Shown here piece by piece: positions 40,100 to 49,582 of a stretch of DNA of 64,000 bases (its first letter is position 1; each line of letters starts with the position of its first letter). The notes under the pieces are model-generated. The model worked only from the letters and a program-made list of their open reading frames with translations. It was not told the origin of the DNA and did no database searches. The stretch comes from Lysobacter dokdonensis DS-58. GTDB taxonomy: Bacteria; Pseudomonadota; Gammaproteobacteria; Xanthomonadales; Xanthomonadaceae. A program made the translations under genes and the position numbers. Location: positions 124,001-188,000 of the forward strand of contig NZ_JRKJ01000005.1 in the NCBI RefSeq assembly GCF_000770795.1, written 5' to 3'.

Positions 40100-40603
40100 A
40101 TGCGCATCACCCCCACGTTCGTCCGTTCGGCCCTCGTTGCGACCTTGCTGGTCGGCGTGCTCGGCGGCTGCCACTGGTTCAAGAAGGACAGCGACCTGTA
40201 CAAGGACGACGTCGCCGCGCGCCCGCTCGAAGTGCCGCCGGATCTCGACAAGCCCAGCACCGACGCCGCGATGAAGATGCCGCCGACCGCCTCGGCCGCC
40301 GCGCCTGCCGCGCCGGTGGGTGCCGGCACCACGCCGCTCGGCTTCACCGTCCCCGGTGAGCGCGACGCGGTGTTCGCGAAGGTCGGCGATGCACTCGGTG
40401 GCATCACCGGCGTGACCGTCGCCAGCCGCGCGCAGCTGCTCGGCACCTACGACGTCGACTTCGAAGGCGCCAAGTTCCTGATCCGCATCACCAAGACCGA
40501 TGCCGGCGTGTACATCAGCGCCGTCGACCCGCGCGGCCTGCCGGCCTCGGGCGAGGCCCCGGTGAAGCTGATGGGCCAGCTGAAGACCGCGCTGGGCGGT
40601 TGA
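40100..40603 (+). CDS. bamC: Outer membrane assembly lipoprotein, BamC-like
   Basis: The 167-residue protein has a signal peptide with lipobox LGGC near residue 24, then the BamC-typical unstructured lead (PLEVPPDLDKPS) and a single helix-grip C-terminal domain. It is much shorter than E. coli BamC (344), lacking the second domain, as usual in Xanthomonadaceae. It lies 12 bases after dapA, matching the E. coli dapA-bamC (nlpB) order. Confidence 0.8.
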   Translation: MRITPTFVRSALVATLLVGVLGGCHWFKKDSDLYKDDVAARPLEVPPDLDKPSTDAAMKMPPTASAAAPAAPVGAGTTPLGFTVPGERDAVFAKVGDALGGITGVTVASRAQLLGTYDVDFEGAKFLIRITKTDAGVYISAVDPRGLPASGEAPVKLMGQLKTALGG

Positions 40604-40628
40604 TCCGCCCCGCCATCGCCGGAAACGA

Positions 40629-40655
40629 AACGGGCGCCGAAGGGCGCCCGTTTTT
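40629..40655. terminator. Bidirectional terminator between bamC and fdxA
   Basis: Stem AACGGGCGCC/GGCGCCCGTT with loop GAAG and TTTTT on the plus strand; on the minus strand it is followed by TTTCG. It closes both converging genes. Confidence 0.85.
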
Positions 40656-40978
40656 CATTTCTCGAGCAATGGCAGCTTGTCCGGCTTGCCTTCCCATTCC
40701 TTCGCATCCGCCGGCGGGTCCTTGCGCACCGTGATCGCCGGCCACGACTTCGACAGCTCCGCGTTGATCTGCACGAACTGCTCCTGCCCGGCGGGCACGT
40801 CGTCCTCGGGGTAGATCGCGTTCACCGGGCACTCGGGCTCGCACAGCGTGCAGTCGATGCACTCGTCGGGATCGATCACCAGGAAGTTCGGGCCTTCACG
40901 GAAGCAATCGACGGGGCACACCTCGACGCAGTCGGTGTATTTGCACTTGATGCAGTTTTCGGTGACGACGAAGGGCAT
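40655..40978 (-). CDS. fdxA: Seven-iron ferredoxin
   Basis: The 107-residue protein begins [21 protein letters not shown] and has [12 protein letters not shown], the two Cys sets that hold one [3Fe-4S] and one [4Fe-4S] cluster in FdxA-type ferredoxins of the Azotobacter FdI family. It carries electrons at low potential in the cytoplasm. It stands alone. Confidence 0.95.
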   Translation of the reverse strand: MPFVVTENCIKCKYTDCVEVCPVDCFREGPNFLVIDPDECIDCTLCEPECPVNAIYPEDDVPAGQEQFVQINAELSKSWPAITVRKDPPADAKEWEGKPDKLPLLEK

Positions 40979-41125
40979 GGGCGTGTGCGCGCGCGATACG
41001 GAAGGCGCCAGTGTAGCGGGCTGACCGCCCATGAGGGTTTGTGCGACGCACATCACGCCGCAGTGCACAACGGGGTTATGGTTGGGTTGGCCTGGGGGGC
41101 AGGCCGATCACGCAAGGGGAACACC

Positions 41126-41293
41126 ATGAGTCACGAGCCCGGTTCACCGGATGCGTTCGCGCAGGCGATGTTGGAGCGTTCGAACGATCCGACGATCGCC
41201 GCCAAGCCGCCGAAGGGCATGCCGATGGAAATGCTGGCCGCCGCGCTGGTCGCGGTGGTGCTGGCCGGCCTGGCCTACGCGCTGGCCAACTGA
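41126..41293 (+). CDS. Small one-TM protein
   Basis: The 55-residue product follows AAGGGGAA and has a soluble N-terminus and one C-terminal helix (EMLAAALVAVVLAGLAYAL), a tail-anchored layout. No family recognised. It lies alone between fdxA and the RHS gene. Confidence 0.6.
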   Translation: MSHEPGSPDAFAQAMLERSNDPTIAAKPPKGMPMEMLAAALVAVVLAGLAYALAN

Positions 41294-41479
41294 GGGTCGC
41301 TGACCGCGCGGGGCGGGAAGCCTCGCGCGGGCTGGCTGCGAAATCGCCCCGGAGTGACGGGGTAGGGGACGCATTCCCCTGGTGAATGATCGTTTCCCGC
41401 TTTTCGAGCGGTTTCCAACGCCACGTGCGCAAGAGAATCGCGGCCTCGCCGGTTGCACCGGCCATCGTCGCTCTCTCGA

Positions 41480-44400
41480 ATGGATGCCCGACGCTCGCTT
41501 TGCTTCCTGATCCTGTCGGGGCTCCTCGCCCTGTCCGCCGGCGCCGCGCGATCAGCCGAGATCGACGCGGACGACGAATACGCGCGCAGGATCAAGGTCT
41601 ACCGGACGATCCAGCCGGCCGGCGACACGCCCTTCGGCGAACAGATCAACCTCTACACCGGCGCGCTGTCGTTCCGCCAGGTCGACGTGGTGCTCGAAGG
41701 CACGGGCCCGTCGATCTCGCTCACCCGCAACACGGCCACCCTGCTGGCCGACACGAAGATCGACAAGCCGCACGCCTTCGGCGACTGGACGCTGTCGATT
41801 CCCCGCATCGAAACCCTGGTCGACAAGAGCGGCGGCTGGTTCATCGCCGCGGCCGCCGCCGACAAGCACAAGCGATGCAGTCTGTTCGACCGGCCCTGGT
41901 ATCCCACGCAGATCGAGAAGGGATGGTTCGGCATCGAACTCGTCGATGGCGCCGGCGATCGCCACGCGTTGCTCAAGCGCGCCACGGGCAATACGTTGCA
42001 ACCGGCGATGACCGATGCACACGGCGCGCCGATGGCGTTTCCGATCGTGACGCAAGGCAATTGGCAGGTCGCATGCCTGCCCTCCACGCGCAACGGCCAG
42101 CCGGGTGAAGCATTCCTGGCGGTCGATCCGTCGGGGACGCGGTACTGGTTCGACCACCTTGTCTACGACACAGCCGACACGATCACCGAAAACGACATGG
42201 GCACGATCATTCGCCAGCGGCGCGCGCTGGCGACGATGTTCGTCTCGCGCATCGTCGATCGCTTCGGCAACACGATCGTCTTCGATTACGGCGGCGACGA
42301 CACGCTCGATGCGATCGCAGCCGACGATGGGCGCGAGGTCGCGATCGCCTGGCGCAGCGATGCGCGCCTGGTCGACCGCATCATCGTGCAACCGCGCGCC
42401 GCGCAACCACGCATCTGGCGCTACGAATACCGCAATGTCACCGCGGACAGCGGCGAGCTCGCCGCCGTGGTGATGCCCGATGCGTCGCGTTGGGGGTTCG
42501 CGCTGCGTGGCCTGGGTTCGGGCGGGGTGCCGAGCAATGCACGCACCAAGTGCGGCACGCGCACGTTGGGCAATACGGGTGCGCCGTCCGTCTCGCGCGT
42601 GACGAGCCCCGCGGGCCTGACCGGGACGTTCGAGATCGCGCCGACGTGGCATGCCCGCAGCTACGTGCCGAGCGCGTGCGCGCAACCGCCGAACAGCGAT
42701 CCCTTCGAGGACAATCCGCCTCTGTTCGGCACCGGCACGCTCGTACGCAAGACCTTCGAAGGGCCGGGCGTGCCGCCGCAATCGTGGTCGTACGCGTTCG
42801 CACCGGCGGTGGGAAGCACGACCTCGGATGCCTGCGCGAAGGACGCCACCTGCGCCGACACCAAATGGGTCGACGTCCTTGGGCCCGATGGCAATCGCGC
42901 CCGCTACACGTACGCCAATCGCTGGGGGCCGACGGAAGGCAAGTTGCTGCGGCTCGAGCGATTCCAGGGCAATCCGGGCGTCGCCCTGCGAACGGAAAGT
43001 CATGCGTACGCCGCGCATGATCGCGGGCCATGGCCGGCGTCGCTCGGCCATGGCTTCGAGGATGCGCGCAGCAATGCGTCGAAATCGACGACGTGGACGC
43101 CGCAGGTCGAACGCACCATCGTGCAGCAGGGGCGGACGTTCCGATGGCGCGCGTCGTCCTTCGATGCGTATTCCAATCCGCTGACCGTCACGCGCTCGAG
43201 CGACGTCGGCCCCGGATATTCGCGTACGGACACGACGGCGTACCACAACGACACGCGGCTCTGGGTCCTCGGGCAGGTGGCGTCGTCGACCAATACGGAC
43301 GCGACGCCGCATCTTGTGGAATCCAGCGCGGTGTTCGATCACGCGACGGCGTTGCCGACGCAGGTTTTTGCGTTCGGCCAGTTGCAACGCACGCTGGCGT
43401 ACGACGCACGCGGCCACCTTTCCGCGGTGTCCGACGGGCGCGATACGCCGGCGTACGACACGACGGTGGCATTGACGGATTTCAGGCGGGGCATCCCGCA
43501 AACGATCCGCTATCCCGACGGCACCTCCAGGTCGGCCCATGTCGATGACTTCGGCCAGATCGAATGGGTGCAGGACGAAGCCGGCCACCGCACGTGCCAT
43601 CGCTTCGACGCGATGGGACGGCTGGCGGGCGTGTTCCATCCCAATGATGCGCCAGCAGCGTGCGACCTCGCCGAATCGCAATGGAATGCCGCGCGCCGCA
43701 CCTTCGAGCAGGCCGCGGTCGCGCAATTGGGCCTGGCACCCGGGCATTGGGTGGAAACGCAACGCACCGGCGCCGGCGTGGAGAAGACGTACTTCGACGC
43801 GCTGTGGAGGCCCGTCGTCACCGAGCGTTACGATGACACCAATGCGGTCACGCGCGATGCGACGCTCAGCCAGCGCGTCACGCGTTACGCGCCGCTGGGT
43901 GGGGTCGCGTTCGAGTCATATCCACTGAAGGGCGTGGCGGACTACGCGAGCGTCGTCCACGGCACGCGCACGACATACGACGCGCTCGGCCGGCCCACGG
44001 AGGTCCGGCAGGATTCCGAGCTCGGCGTGCTGGCTACGCACTACGCATATCTCGACGGATTCCAGTCGAGGGTCACGCCGCCACGCGGCGTCGCCACCAC
44101 GACGCAATACCAGGCCTTCGATCAACCGGCCACCGATCGGCCCGTGTACCAGGCCCTTCCGGAAGGCGTACACACCGATATTCCGCGCGATGTCTTCGGC
44201 AAGCCGCGCGCGATCACGCGACGCACCCTCGACCGCTCGCTCCAGCAAACCCGCCTGTATCGCTACGACGCCGCGCAACGTCAGTGCGCGACATACGAGC
44301 CGGAAACCGGGACGACGATGCAAGGCTACGACGCGGCGGGGAACGTCGCGTGGTCCGCCTCCGGCCTGCCATGGGGCATCGTGTGCGATGCCGACGGAGC

Positions 44401-45871
44401 GAGTACGCCCGTCGCCGCGCGCAAGTCCACGCGCACCTACGACCAGCGCAATCGCTTGATCGCACTGGAGTTCGCCGACGACATCGGCGAACAGGTTTGG
44501 ACGTACACGCCCGACGGCCTGCCGAAAAGCGCGTGGACCTGGAACGGCCCCGGCCGCACCGAGGGCGTGTACAACGCATGGCGCTACAACGGCCGACGCA
44601 TGCTGGACGGCAGCGGGGAAATGCAGCACCACCCCGGCCGTTACACGTGGACGCTGGGATATGGCTACGACCGCAACGGCGCGGTGACGGCCCGGCATCT
44701 GCCGGATACATCGAGCGTGTTGTTCCAGGTCGACGCGCTGGGCAGCACGACGGGCATCTCCGGCACCTCCGGCACGTACGTCTCCAACGCGAGCCGCCAT
44801 CCGAATGGCGCGTTGCAAGGATTCACCTACGGCAACGGTATCGCGCACGAAGGCGCGCTCAACGCACGTGGATTACCAGACCGCAGTCGCGATGCGCACG
44901 GCGGAATCGCCGTGTTCGACGACAGCTACGCGTACGACGGCAACGGCAACCTCGCGGCCATCAGCGATGGCCTGCCGGGCGGGCACGGCGATCGGACGAT
45001 GACGTACGACGCGCTCGATCGCCTGGCATCTGTGTCGTCCCCGTCGTTTAACGGGACGATCGGCTACGCCTACGATGTCCTCGACAACCTGCGCACGTTG
45101 ACGGCCCCCGCGCGTGCCGCGACCGGCACGATGCCGGCGGTGGCCGAACGCAAATTGCGCTATTGCTACCTGTCGAACACGAACGCCCTGCAATTGCTCA
45201 AGTCCGAATCGACGGACTGCACCGACGGCACCGCGGTCAGTGGCTTCCATTTCGACGTGCAGGGCAACCTCGCCAATCGCGACGGCCACGCCTACGACTT
45301 CAGCCAGGACAACCGCCTGCGCGCCGTGCGTGACAAGGAAACCTACCGCTACGACGCGCACGGCCGTCGCGTGCAGCAGGCCAGCCCAACGCGCGGGACG
45401 ATTCTCTCGTTCTACGACCGCGAAGGCCGCCTGGCTTTCCAGAAGGACGAGCGCACCGGCAAGAACCTCGCCTACGTATCGCTCGACGACCGCCTGGTCA
45501 TGGTCCGCGAACAACCCACTGCCGGCGGCGCGCCCACGCTGAAATTCCAGCACACCGACGCACTCGGCACGCCCGTCGCCGTGACCGGCCTCGATCGAAA
45601 AGTGCTGGAACGCAGCCACTACGAACCTTACGGCGCGCTCATCAACCGCCCCATCGATGACGGCCCCGGCTACACGGGGCACGTCGAAGACGCGCAGACG
45701 CAGCTGACTTACATGCAGCAGCGGTATTACGACTCGGAGATCGGGAGGTTCACGAGCATTGATCCGACGGTCGTCGATACCGGCACCGTACCTCAACCAG
45801 CCCGTGGGTCGACGCGGGAGGAACGGCGAGACCATGTTCGCCAGAGAACGCACTTGGAGCAGACCAGATGA
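41480..45871 (+). CDS. Secreted RHS/YD-repeat protein lacking a C-terminal toxin domain
   Basis: The 1463-residue protein starts with a Sec signal peptide (RRSLCFLILSGLLALSAGAA). The middle has many YD repeats (YDALGRPTEV, YDERNRL-like). The end carries the RHS core boundary, GYTGHVEDAQTQLTYMQQRYYD followed by GRFTSIDP near residue 1430. Usual RHS proteins continue with a variable toxin; here only about 34 unrelated, basic residues follow. No PAAR or VgrG-linked N-terminus is seen, so export is by Sec, as in WapA-like proteins. The toxin tip was probably lost or replaced. Confidence 0.9.
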   Translation: MDARRSLCFLILSGLLALSAGAARSAEIDADDEYARRIKVYRTIQPAGDTPFGEQINLYTGALSFRQVDVVLEGTGPSISLTRNTATLLADTKIDKPHAFGDWTLSIPRIETLVDKSGGWFIAAAAADKHKRCSLFDRPWYPTQIEKGWFGIELVDGAGDRHALLKRATGNTLQPAMTDAHGAPMAFPIVTQGNWQVACLPSTRNGQPGEAFLAVDPSGTRYWFDHLVYDTADTITENDMGTIIRQRRALATMFVSRIVDRFGNTIVFDYGGDDTLDAIAADDGREVAIAWRSDARLVDRIIVQPRAAQPRIWRYEYRNVTADSGELAAVVMPDASRWGFALRGLGSGGVPSNARTKCGTRTLGNTGAPSVSRVTSPAGLTGTFEIAPTWHARSYVPSACAQPPNSDPFEDNPPLFGTGTLVRKTFEGPGVPPQSWSYAFAPAVGSTTSDACAKDATCADTKWVDVLGPDGNRARYTYANRWGPTEGKLLRLERFQGNPGVALRTESHAYAAHDRGPWPASLGHGFEDARSNASKSTTWTPQVERTIVQQGRTFRWRASSFDAYSNPLTVTRSSDVGPGYSRTDTTAYHNDTRLWVLGQVASSTNTDATPHLVESSAVFDHATALPTQVFAFGQLQRTLAYDARGHLSAVSDGRDTPAYDTTVALTDFRRGIPQTIRYPDGTSRSAHVDDFGQIEWVQDEAGHRTCHRFDAMGRLAGVFHPNDAPAACDLAESQWNAARRTFEQAAVAQLGLAPGHWVETQRTGAGVEKTYFDALWRPVVTERYDDTNAVTRDATLSQRVTRYAPLGGVAFESYPLKGVADYASVVHGTRTTYDALGRPTEVRQDSELGVLATHYAYLDGFQSRVTPPRGVATTTQYQAFDQPATDRPVYQALPEGVHTDIPRDVFGKPRAITRRTLDRSLQQTRLYRYDAAQRQCATYEPETGTTMQGYDAAGNVAWSASGLPWGIVCDADGASTPVAARKSTRTYDQRNRLIALEFADDIGEQVWTYTPDGLPKSAWTWNGPGRTEGVYNAWRYNGRRMLDGSGEMQHHPGRYTWTLGYGYDRNGAVTARHLPDTSSVLFQVDALGSTTGISGTSGTYVSNASRHPNGALQGFTYGNGIAHEGALNARGLPDRSRDAHGGIAVFDDSYAYDGNGNLAAISDGLPGGHGDRTMTYDALDRLASVSSPSFNGTIGYAYDVLDNLRTLTAPARAATGTMPAVAERKLRYCYLSNTNALQLLKSESTDCTDGTAVSGFHFDVQGNLANRDGHAYDFSQDNRLRAVRDKETYRYDAHGRRVQQASPTRGTILSFYDREGRLAFQKDERTGKNLAYVSLDDRLVMVREQPTAGGAPTLKFQHTDALGTPVAVTGLDRKVLERSHYEPYGALINRPIDDGPGYTGHVEDAQTQLTYMQQRYYDSEIGRFTSIDPTVVDTGTVPQPARGSTREERRDHVRQRTHLEQTR

Positions 45872-46242
45872 GTACCGCGGCAAACACAATTGAAGCATTA
45901 CGAGAGCGCGTTCCTCTCAGTATGAGTGAGATCCTTTGGCAGGATCCGACGTTGGTGCTTCGGGGCGATGGATGGAGCATCGCGATAACGACGCCTTGGC
46001 GTCTTGTGCGCGCCGATACGTTGTTGCTAGGTTCCGATCACGCAAGTCAATCCGCACTCGATGCAATTGTCGCCGGCAGGGCGATCGTAGGTTGTGAAGC
46101 GCAAAGCACGAGATCGACGATCGACCCGGCATTGTTGTTCGACGGTGGGATCACGCTCGAAATCTTTTCGGTCACATATCTGGAGCCATGGATCGTGGTG
46201 ACTGCAGGTCGAGGGCATTTCGTCGCGTCCCCTTCGGATTGA
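45868..46242 (+). CDS. Orphan immunity-type protein (putative)
   Basis: The 124-residue acidic protein starts in an ATGA overlap with the RHS gene. It is beta-rich, of the size of contact-dependent toxin immunity proteins, with lower GC and different codon use than the flanking genes. No named family is recognised. With no toxin domain left upstream, it may be an orphan. Confidence 0.5.
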   Translation: MSTAANTIEALRERVPLSMSEILWQDPTLVLRGDGWSIAITTPWRLVRADTLLLGSDHASQSALDAIVAGRAIVGCEAQSTRSTIDPALLFDGGITLEIFSVTYLEPWIVVTAGRGHFVASPSD

Positions 46243-46246
46243 AGTC

Positions 46247-46714
46247 ATGATCGAGATCGCCATTCGCGCATTCGTCGGGACGTTGAACGCTGGATGGTCG
46301 TCGGTGCGAAAACTTGAAGACGAGTCGAAACATCACAACACGGTTTCTGATTGGGCACAGGCCTCCTGGGAAGTGCTCGTCGAGTCGTCCCTGCAACAGG
46401 ATCGCGTCAAGGTCAGGCTCGTCGTATACGGAGATGGAGCCGACTGCCATGGTGCCAGCAGCCGCTTCTCCTTTCCGGAAGATCGGGAGACTCACGAGGT
46501 TCGTTGCACGCCGATCCACGACATGGTGGTCGATCGCGTTACCGGCAATCCCGTTTCGCAAAACGGGGCCAGCTATGCGCTGGATCGGTTCGTGTCCGTG
46601 GCCGATGGCTGGTATTTCGAGCGGCCTGCATTCGACCATGCGTTGATAGAACGTGATGGAAAGGAATTCGTCGTGTCGATCGAACAATTGAAGTGGCAAC
46701 TGGTCGAACTCTGA
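46247..46714 (+). CDS. Orphan immunity-type protein (putative)
   Basis: The 155-residue product begins four bases after the previous stop. It reads as a mixed alpha/beta protein (VLVESSLQQDRVKVRLVVYG). Position in an RHS locus, small size and lower GC suggest a former immunity or cassette gene. No homologous family is recognised by eye. Confidence 0.5.
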   Translation: MIEIAIRAFVGTLNAGWSSVRKLEDESKHHNTVSDWAQASWEVLVESSLQQDRVKVRLVVYGDGADCHGASSRFSFPEDRETHEVRCTPIHDMVVDRVTGNPVSQNGASYALDRFVSVADGWYFERPAFDHALIERDGKEFVVSIEQLKWQLVEL

Positions 46715-46813
46715 TGTACAGCCTTCCTTCCGAATTCGTCGCCACCCGAATGGCGCATTGCAAGCCGTCGGCAACGGTATCGTCCATTGGCGGCGAGTAG
46801 GGCTGAAGCAATG
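46715..46813 (+). pseudogene. RHS core remnant
   Basis: In one frame the stretch reads RHPNGALQ-AVGNGIVHWRR, matching the RHS protein's RHPNGALQGFTYGNGIAHEG (bases 44795-44855) with a small deletion. The DNA matches too (CCGAATGGCGCRTTGCAAG). It ends at a TGA overlapping the next ATG. This is a leftover of a second RHS 3' end, as left by cassette exchange. Confidence 0.72.
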
Positions 46814-47482
46814 ACCGAGAACATGCTGGAATTTCCAATCGACGGGCGCGCGGTCTGCAAGCTGCTCTCGGACTTGGCCGCCCCGAATGACACATGGGTC
46901 ATGAGGTCGATCGAAACGATGGGTGAGTCACTGCTCCTTGGCGACCTTTGGCGTCGTACCAACGAAGGGGAAGTGGTAATTACCACTCGCGAGCTATGCG
47001 GCGCATTGTCCTGTGCGAGCCAAGTCATCGTCCTGGATCTGCGCCTGTCGAAGGATGCGGAATCCGAACTCTATATCGAGGACGGCAAGGTCTTCGAAAA
47101 CACGCTGCGAGCTGCCAGACAAAGGGTCATAATGAGGAGTAGCGCGGCAAGCACCATCCAAGGGTGTCAGGATGAACTGGAAAGGGAAGGCCCTATGTGG
47201 AACCCCCGAAACCGATTCTGGCTGGCCTGCACACTCGCCCTGGGCCTGTCGTTCCTTGCCGCGACTTATCTAGCCCCCATCGCCACGTACGCGATCACGC
47301 TCATCGTCGCCGCGGGCCTGGCCTGGGTCGTCGCCGCGCATGCAAAGTTGGCGGGGGGCTTCTACCAACTGTCGCCGGCGCGGGCGTTCGCGATCTTCGC
47401 GGGGGTCGGCGGGGCGCTCGTCGTTGCCTGCGGCATCGGCGCATTCGTCGCCATCGCCATGGCGACCGGCCTCAGGGATTGA
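46811..47482 (+). CDS. Orphan cassette protein fused in frame to a membrane protein
   Basis: The 223-residue frame begins with a soluble domain of about 125 residues (DGRAVCKLLSDLAAPNDTWV...), of immunity-protein size, then from the internal ATG at 47195 a 95-residue integral membrane protein (WLACTLALGLSFLAATYLAP, ALVVACGIGAFVAIAMATG) with its own GGAAGGGAAGG site. The second part has host-like GC. It looks like a cassette gene lacking its own stop, joined to an older chromosomal gene. Either one fusion protein or two products are made. Confidence 0.6.
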   Translation: MTENMLEFPIDGRAVCKLLSDLAAPNDTWVMRSIETMGESLLLGDLWRRTNEGEVVITTRELCGALSCASQVIVLDLRLSKDAESELYIEDGKVFENTLRAARQRVIMRSSAASTIQGCQDELEREGPMWNPRNRFWLACTLALGLSFLAATYLAPIATYAITLIVAAGLAWVVAAHAKLAGGFYQLSPARAFAIFAGVGGALVVACGIGAFVAIAMATGLRD

Positions 47483-47494
47483 GGGCCACCGGAG

Positions 47495-47528
47495 ACGAAA
47501 AACCCCCGGAAACGCAGCTTCCGGGGGT
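47495..47528 (-). terminator. Terminator of the tRNA-Glu gene
   Basis: On the minus strand, stem ACCCCCGGAA/TTCCGGGGGT with a seven-base loop, then TTTTTCGTC. It lies eight bases beyond the tRNA 3' end and also faces the gene at 46811. Confidence 0.85.
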
Positions 47529-47535
47529 CGGGATA

Positions 47536-47611
47536 TGGCGCTCCCTACGGGATTCGAACCCGTGTTTTAGCCTTGAGAGGGCCACGTCCTAGGCCTCTAG
47601 ACGAAGGGAGC
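47536..47611 (-). tRNA. tRNA-Glu (CUC)
   Basis: Complete cloverleaf on the minus strand: acceptor GCTCCCT/AGGGAGC, anticodon stem TGGCC/GGCTA with loop CTCTCAA (anticodon CTC), T arm ACGGG-TTCGAAT-CCCGT, and an encoded 3' GCCA. It borders the RHS accessory region on one side. Confidence 0.95.
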
Positions 47612-47670
47612 AAAAGGGGCGGCGAGGGCGGCTTTCCGTGCCGAAACAAGGCCCTGCGCGAAGGCTTGCT

Positions 47671-47699
47671 ACTATACGGGCCGCCGTGGCCACAGGCAA
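47671..47699 (-). promoter_or_regulatory. Sigma-70 promoter of tRNA-Glu
   Basis: On the minus strand TTGCCT, 17-base spacer, TATAGT. The start of transcription would lie about 50 bases before the tRNA, leaving a leader for RNase processing. It overlaps the upstream region of pcnB, which runs the other way. Confidence 0.65.
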
Positions 47700-47724
47700 C
47701 GGAACGTCCTTCCATCGGCCCTGA

Positions 47725-49068
47725 ATGTCGACCATCACCGTTTCCAACCCCAATGCCATCGCCGTGCATGCGCGCAGCATCGAGCGCGACGCGCATCCGA
47801 TTTCGCGCAAGGACATCAGTCCGAACGCGTTGCGCGTGCTCTATCGCCTGCGCGAGGGCGGCTTCGGCGCCTACCTCGTGGGCGGCGCAGTGCGCGACCT
47901 GCTCGTCGACGGCCACCCCAAGGATTTCGACGTCGCGACCAGCGCCACGCCCGAGCAGGTGAAGGCGCTGTTCCGCAATTGCCGCCTCATCGGCCGTCGC
48001 TTCCGCCTGGCGCACGTGGTCTACGGGCGCGAAATCATCGAAGTCGCCACCTTCCGTTCCAACGCCGACGACGGCAGCGGCGACCGCGAGACGCACGAAG
48101 GCGGCCGCCTGCTGCGCGACAACGTCTACGGCACGATCGAGGAAGACGCGGTCCGCCGCGACTTCACCGCCAATGCGCTGTACTACGCGATCGAGGATTT
48201 CTCGGTGCGCGACTTCGTCGGCGGCTACGAGGACGTGCAGGCGCGTCTGCTGCGCCTGATCGGCGATCCGGAAACGCGCTATCGCGAAGACCCGGTGCGC
48301 ATGCTCCGCGCGATCCGGCTGGCCGCGAAGTTGAACTTCACCATCGAGCCGGCCACGGCCGCGCCGATCCCCGCGCTGGCACCGCTGTTGCGCGAATCCG
48401 CGCCGGCGCGCCTGTTCGAGGAGTCGCTGAAGCTGTTCCTCTCCGGCAATGCGGTCGCGAGTTTCGAAGGCCTCGAACGCCACGGCCTGCTGCCGGTCTT
48501 CCTGCCGGAAACCGCGAAGGCGCTCGCATCCAACCGCAGCGGCGCATTGCGTCGCATGGTGCTCGAAGGCCTGCGCAGCACCGATCTGCGCGTGGCCAAC
48601 GATGAGCCGGTGTCCCCGGCATTCCTGTTCGCAGTGCTCCTGTGGCCCGCGTATTGCCGCGACCTGATGCAGTTGCAGGCCCAGGGCGTGCACGCGGCCG
48701 AAGCGCAGCGTCGCGCCGCCGACCGCGTCACCGTGCACCAACTCAACACCATCGCGTTGCCCCGCCGGTTCTCGCTGCCGATGCAGGAAATCTGGCTGCT
48801 GCAATCGCGCTTCGCGCAGCGCCAGCGCAAGCGTGTGTTCCGGTTGCTGTCGCATCCGCGCTTCCGCGCCGCGTTCGACTTCCTGCAGCTGCGCCAGTTT
48901 GCCTCGCCCGAGCACGCGGAAGACATCGCGTTCTGGATTGAGGCGCAGACGCAGCCGGCCGAAGTCGTCGCGCAGCTCGAAGCGCAGGCGATCGAAGCGG
49001 GCGAGGGCGATGCGCCGCGCAAGCGCCGGCGCCGCCGGCGCCGCACCAACGGCGGCGCCCCGGAGTGA
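47725..49068 (+). CDS. pcnB: Poly(A) polymerase I
   Basis: The 447-residue enzyme adds 3' poly(A) tails that mark RNA for decay. It has the class II nucleotidyltransferase core GGAVRDLLVDGHPKDFDVAT, the ATFR strand, and RRDFTANALYY, plus RLIGDPETRYREDPVRMLRA, which separates PcnB from CCA-adding enzymes. The C-terminus is a very basic RKRRRRRRRR tail that binds RNA. First gene of a run with folK-panBCD. Confidence 0.93.
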   Translation: MSTITVSNPNAIAVHARSIERDAHPISRKDISPNALRVLYRLREGGFGAYLVGGAVRDLLVDGHPKDFDVATSATPEQVKALFRNCRLIGRRFRLAHVVYGREIIEVATFRSNADDGSGDRETHEGGRLLRDNVYGTIEEDAVRRDFTANALYYAIEDFSVRDFVGGYEDVQARLLRLIGDPETRYREDPVRMLRAIRLAAKLNFTIEPATAAPIPALAPLLRESAPARLFEESLKLFLSGNAVASFEGLERHGLLPVFLPETAKALASNRSGALRRMVLEGLRSTDLRVANDEPVSPAFLFAVLLWPAYCRDLMQLQAQGVHAAEAQRRAADRVTVHQLNTIALPRRFSLPMQEIWLLQSRFAQRQRKRVFRLLSHPRFRAAFDFLQLRQFASPEHAEDIAFWIEAQTQPAEVVAQLEAQAIEAGEGDAPRKRRRRRRRTNGGAPE

Positions 49069-49565
49069 GCGAACGCACGCAGGCCTGCATCGGCCTCGGC
49101 GCCAACCTCGGCGATGCGGTCGCCGCGGTGCAGGGCGCGCTCCAGGCGCTCGATGCGCTGCCGGACACCAGGCTCCTGCGCGCCTCGCGCCTCTACCGCA
49201 CGCCGGCGTGGGGCAAGACCGACCAGCCGGCGTTCGTGAACGCGGCGGCCATCGTCGAGACCACCCTCGACGCACGCACTTTGCTCGACCACATGCTGCG
49301 CATCGAACGCGACTTCGGCCGCGACCGCGCCGGCGACGGCAGCGACCGCTGGGGTGCGCGCACCCTCGACCTCGACCTGCTGCTGTTCGGCGATGCGGCG
49401 ATCGACGAACCGGGCCTGCGCGTACCGCACCCGCATCTCCACGAGCGCGCCTTCGCGTTGGTGCCGCTGGTCGAAATCGCCCCCGACCTCGTGATTCCCG
49501 GTCATGGCCGCGCGTCGGACCTGGTCGCCGCGATGGTGACCGGCGACATCCACGCGCTGGGCTGA
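49065..49565 (+). CDS. folK: 2-amino-4-hydroxy-6-hydroxymethyldihydropteridine diphosphokinase
   Basis: The 166-residue enzyme transfers pyrophosphate to the pterin in folate synthesis. IGLGANLGD at the start and RWGARTLDLDLLLFG (catalytic Arg/Asp region) and VPHPHLHERAFALVPL are all present. GTG start overlaps the pcnB stop (GTGA). Confidence 0.96.
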   Translation: MSERTQACIGLGANLGDAVAAVQGALQALDALPDTRLLRASRLYRTPAWGKTDQPAFVNAAAIVETTLDARTLLDHMLRIERDFGRDRAGDGSDRWGARTLDLDLLLFGDAAIDEPGLRVPHPHLHERAFALVPLVEIAPDLVIPGHGRASDLVAAMVTGDIHALG

Positions 49566-49582
49566 CGCGCTAGGCTATCGCC

